From Oscillospiraceae bacterium (lineage in GTDB: Bacteria > Bacillota > Clostridia > UBA1381): a stretch of 6,938 bases of DNA. The notes below the pieces were generated by a model. The model did no database searches, was not told the DNA's origin, and was given only the letters and a program-made list of their open reading frames with translations. The first letter of the stretch is position 1. Each line of letters opens with the position of its first letter. Below, one piece after another: positions 5,339-6,938 of this stretch. The stretch is taken from NCBI GenBank assembly GCA_022508725.1, contig JAFLUR010000117.1:1-6938 (forward strand). Reading direction: 5' to 3'. The translations under genes and the position numbers were made by a program.

Positions 5339-5871
5339 TTGTCAAGCATAAAATTTCTTGTGACCGCCACTTCATACAGCCGGGTAAGGTTTTCCCAGAA
5401 ATCCTTGTTTATCGTTCCGTTCTTTTCCATATTGAATATTTTTTGAAGCGCCTCAACGGAATTTACGCTTGTTTCATCATGTATACAGTTCATTTCATTT
5501 TTGGGAATATTTTTATATCTGTCGGCTATGCTGTTCATCATTACTTGAATAACGGACAGACACGGCGTTTTATCGGCCGGTTTTATTATACATTCCGCGG
5601 ACGGATATATTATCGCTCCGGTAGGCGGGGAATACCGGTTGATCGTTTTCCGGTATACTTCTATAATTTTCTGCCATGTTTCAAAATTGATAATACCGTT
5701 TTCCTCCATACCGTAATCCTTTTGAAAGTTTTCAACGGCTCTTTTTGTTTCCGGTCCGTATATTCCGTCGGGTATGAGAGCGGTGGTATCATCACCGTCA
5801 TAGAATAAGATCACGCGCAGGATAGATTGTATACTCATTATCGGATTGGATATGAACATATTTTCAGACAT
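5335..5871 (-). CDS. Small peptidoglycan-binding-repeat protein
   Basis: A 178-residue protein made of two peptidoglycan-binding-1-like repeats. The first, about 12-68, is well kept: IPDGIYGPETKRAVENFQ, then NGIINFETW. The second, about 103-160, is divergent: the usual DG-x-G-x-x-T core is reduced to HDETSVNSVEALQ, though NGTINKDFW remains. No catalytic domain, signal peptide or membrane segment is visible, so it is either intracellular, perhaps acting in spore formation, or exported by an unseen route. The ATG overlaps the upstream gene by 8 nt and has AAGGGGG 7 nt before it, so the two are probably co-translated. The function is inferred from the repeats only. Confidence 0.82.
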   Translation of the reverse strand: MSENMFISNPIMSIQSILRVILFYDGDDTTALIPDGIYGPETKRAVENFQKDYGMEENGIINFETWQKIIEVYRKTINRYSPPTGAIIYPSAECIIKPADKTPCLSVIQVMMNSIADRYKNIPKNEMNCIHDETSVNSVEALQKIFNMEKNGTINKDFWENLTRLYEVAVTRNFMLDN

Positions 5872-6938
5872 AATTATTCCCCCTTATATTATCATCCGTA
5901 TCGCCCTCTTGAAGAACAAATCCGGGATACTGCATTCTTCTTGAAGTTGTCGAATAAACAACGTCTTTATACGAATTTTCGATACTTTGATAGGTCGCGT
6001 CGTTTACAATTCCCGTAACCGGCAGACCGTTGTCCGCCTGATAACGCCTGACTGCCTGCTGTGTCTGTCTGCCGAATATTCCCGTTATTCCTATAGGCTT
6101 AATTCCGTATTTTTCAAGGAAAATGCAGTTTATATATTCCTGAAGATTTATTACCGATTCTCCCGCCGAACGCAGGGTTTGTTCTTTTCCGTCAAATGGT
6201 TCGGTCGATACGGGAAAATATTCCTTTGATGATAGAATAATTGAATATATGGAAATATATACCCGATATATAAGATCCCATGTGGCGGTTCCGAGCGTTC
6301 CCGTGACAGGCAGACCGTATTCGCGCTGAAATGCCATAACCGCCTCTTTGGTTTGTTCGTCATATATTCCGGTCAGATTTACCGACGGAATAAAATCATT
6401 AAACTCGGATATGACCGCAAGCATATACTGCAATGATTTTGTATTATCGCTGCTTTGTTCTCTGTAATTCGCCCCAGCATAATTAAGCGATACTCTGTAA
6501 ACGGTGACTCCCTCCGATTCAAGCTCGGAGAGACGCGTAATCGCAACATACAGATATGCGAGCTTGTTCCATGTGGCTTCTCCCACAATTCCGTCCGATA
6601 CAAGATTAAATATACTTTGAAATATGCGTACGGCATTTTCCGTATTTTCACCGAAAATCCCGTCAACGGGATATACCTTCGGAATTGCCGGATAATTCTG
6701 GGATATTCTGTTAAGCTTCCTCTGAATTATTACAACATATTCGCCTGTATCTCCTCTTCTGAAAGGATATCCCGGATACTGCGTCGCAACATTTCTTATT
6801 CTGTTTGTGGTTGCAAGCTCTATATTATCTCCGTAATAATAACGCAGTATCTGAACCGAATTGAGTCCCTGCTCCGCAAGATCCTGACTTCCCCACTGTG
6901 ACAAGCCCTGACAAGTGACAGTTGTTCCGTTGCAGAAT
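5864..6938 (-). CDS. SpoIID-like protein with C-terminal peptidoglycan-binding repeats (5' end beyond window)
   Basis: The frame is open to the window edge, so the N-terminus is missing and 357 residues are visible. The first readable part contains CQGLSQWGSQDLAEQG, then ILRYYYGDNIEL. This resembles the C-terminal part of SpoIID/LytB domains (GMSQWGA, then ILKYYYPG). Three peptidoglycan-binding-1-like repeats follow at about 62-124, 164-223 and 256-318, with cores DGIFGENTENAVRIFQ, TGIYDEQTKEAVMAFQ and TGIFGRQTQQAVRRYQ. A further YPG-x5-GDT unit (337-351) looks like the start of a fourth repeat but stops at once. The protein may act on or bind wall or spore cortex glycan. An apparent start at 6904 is an internal TTG (leucine), not the true start. 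Confidence 0.83.
   Translation of the reverse strand, partial: FCNGTTVTCQGLSQWGSQDLAEQGLNSVQILRYYYGDNIELATTNRIRNVATQYPGYPFRRGDTGEYVVIIQRKLNRISQNYPAIPKVYPVDGIFGENTENAVRIFQSIFNLVSDGIVGEATWNKLAYLYVAITRLSELESEGVTVYRVSLNYAGANYREQSSDNTKSLQYMLAVISEFNDFIPSVNLTGIYDEQTKEAVMAFQREYGLPVTGTLGTATWDLIYRVYISIYSIILSSKEYFPVSTEPFDGKEQTLRSAGESVINLQEYINCIFLEKYGIKPIGITGIFGRQTQQAVRRYQADNGLPVTGIVNDATYQSIENSYKDVVYSTTSRRMQYPGFVLQEGDTDDNIRGNNYV
5879..5885 (-). promoter_or_regulatory. Ribosome binding site for the second peptidoglycan-binding gene
   Basis: AAGGGGG on the minus strand lies 7 nt before the ATG at 5871 and inside the last codons of the preceding gene. Its presence argues that the two repeat proteins are separate, coupled genes rather than one gene split by a recent frameshift. 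Confidence 0.65.

Noticed and set aside
6902..6904. TTG at 6904 as the start of the SpoIID-like gene.
   Set aside because: The frame continues upstream to the window edge with family-like residues (CQG before LSQWG), so this codon is an internal leucine.

Overview
The window reads as a chromosomal segment of a spore-forming, low-to-middle GC Firmicute, most likely a member of the Clostridia. The basis is strong GGAGG-type Shine-Dalgarno (SD) sequences, canonical sigma-A promoters, and a SpoIID-like, peptidoglycan-binding-repeat protein of a clostridial type. I would not name a genus. Every gene I can support is on the minus strand, so transcription runs from high to low coordinates.

Layout in the direction of transcription. 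(1) 6938-5335: the 3' part of a gene whose product has a SpoIID-like motif followed by three peptidoglycan-binding repeats, overlapping by 8 nt a second small peptidoglycan-binding-repeat gene. (2) 5334-5194: a 141-nt gap with a candidate promoter, a 16-bp palindrome over its -10 box, and two mutually exclusive hairpins. (3) 5193-4534: a membrane-anchored SanA/YdcF-family (DUF218) protein. (4) 4533-4304: a gap with an excellent sigma-A promoter and a leader of about 160 nt with long-range complementarity and a terminator-like hairpin. (5) 4303-317: a tight five-gene cluster: aroE (shikimate dehydrogenase), aroK (shikimate kinase), an endonuclease IV-like TIM-barrel protein, an Rrf2-family regulator with probable Fe-S ligands, and radA. 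Gaps are 20 nt or less and aroE/aroK overlap by 4 nt. (6) 316-75: tRNA-Leu(CAG) with its own promoter, AT-rich upstream element and strong intrinsic terminator.

The five-gene cluster joins two consecutive aromatic-precursor enzymes with two DNA-repair proteins (AP endonuclease-like and RadA) and a candidate redox or nitric-oxide sensor. The enzyme assignments are secure from motifs; shared regulation is inference from spacing. No CRISPR array, insertion sequence, prophage or defence system is visible. The least explained parts are the two intergenic leaders, upstream of aroE and upstream of the SanA-like gene.
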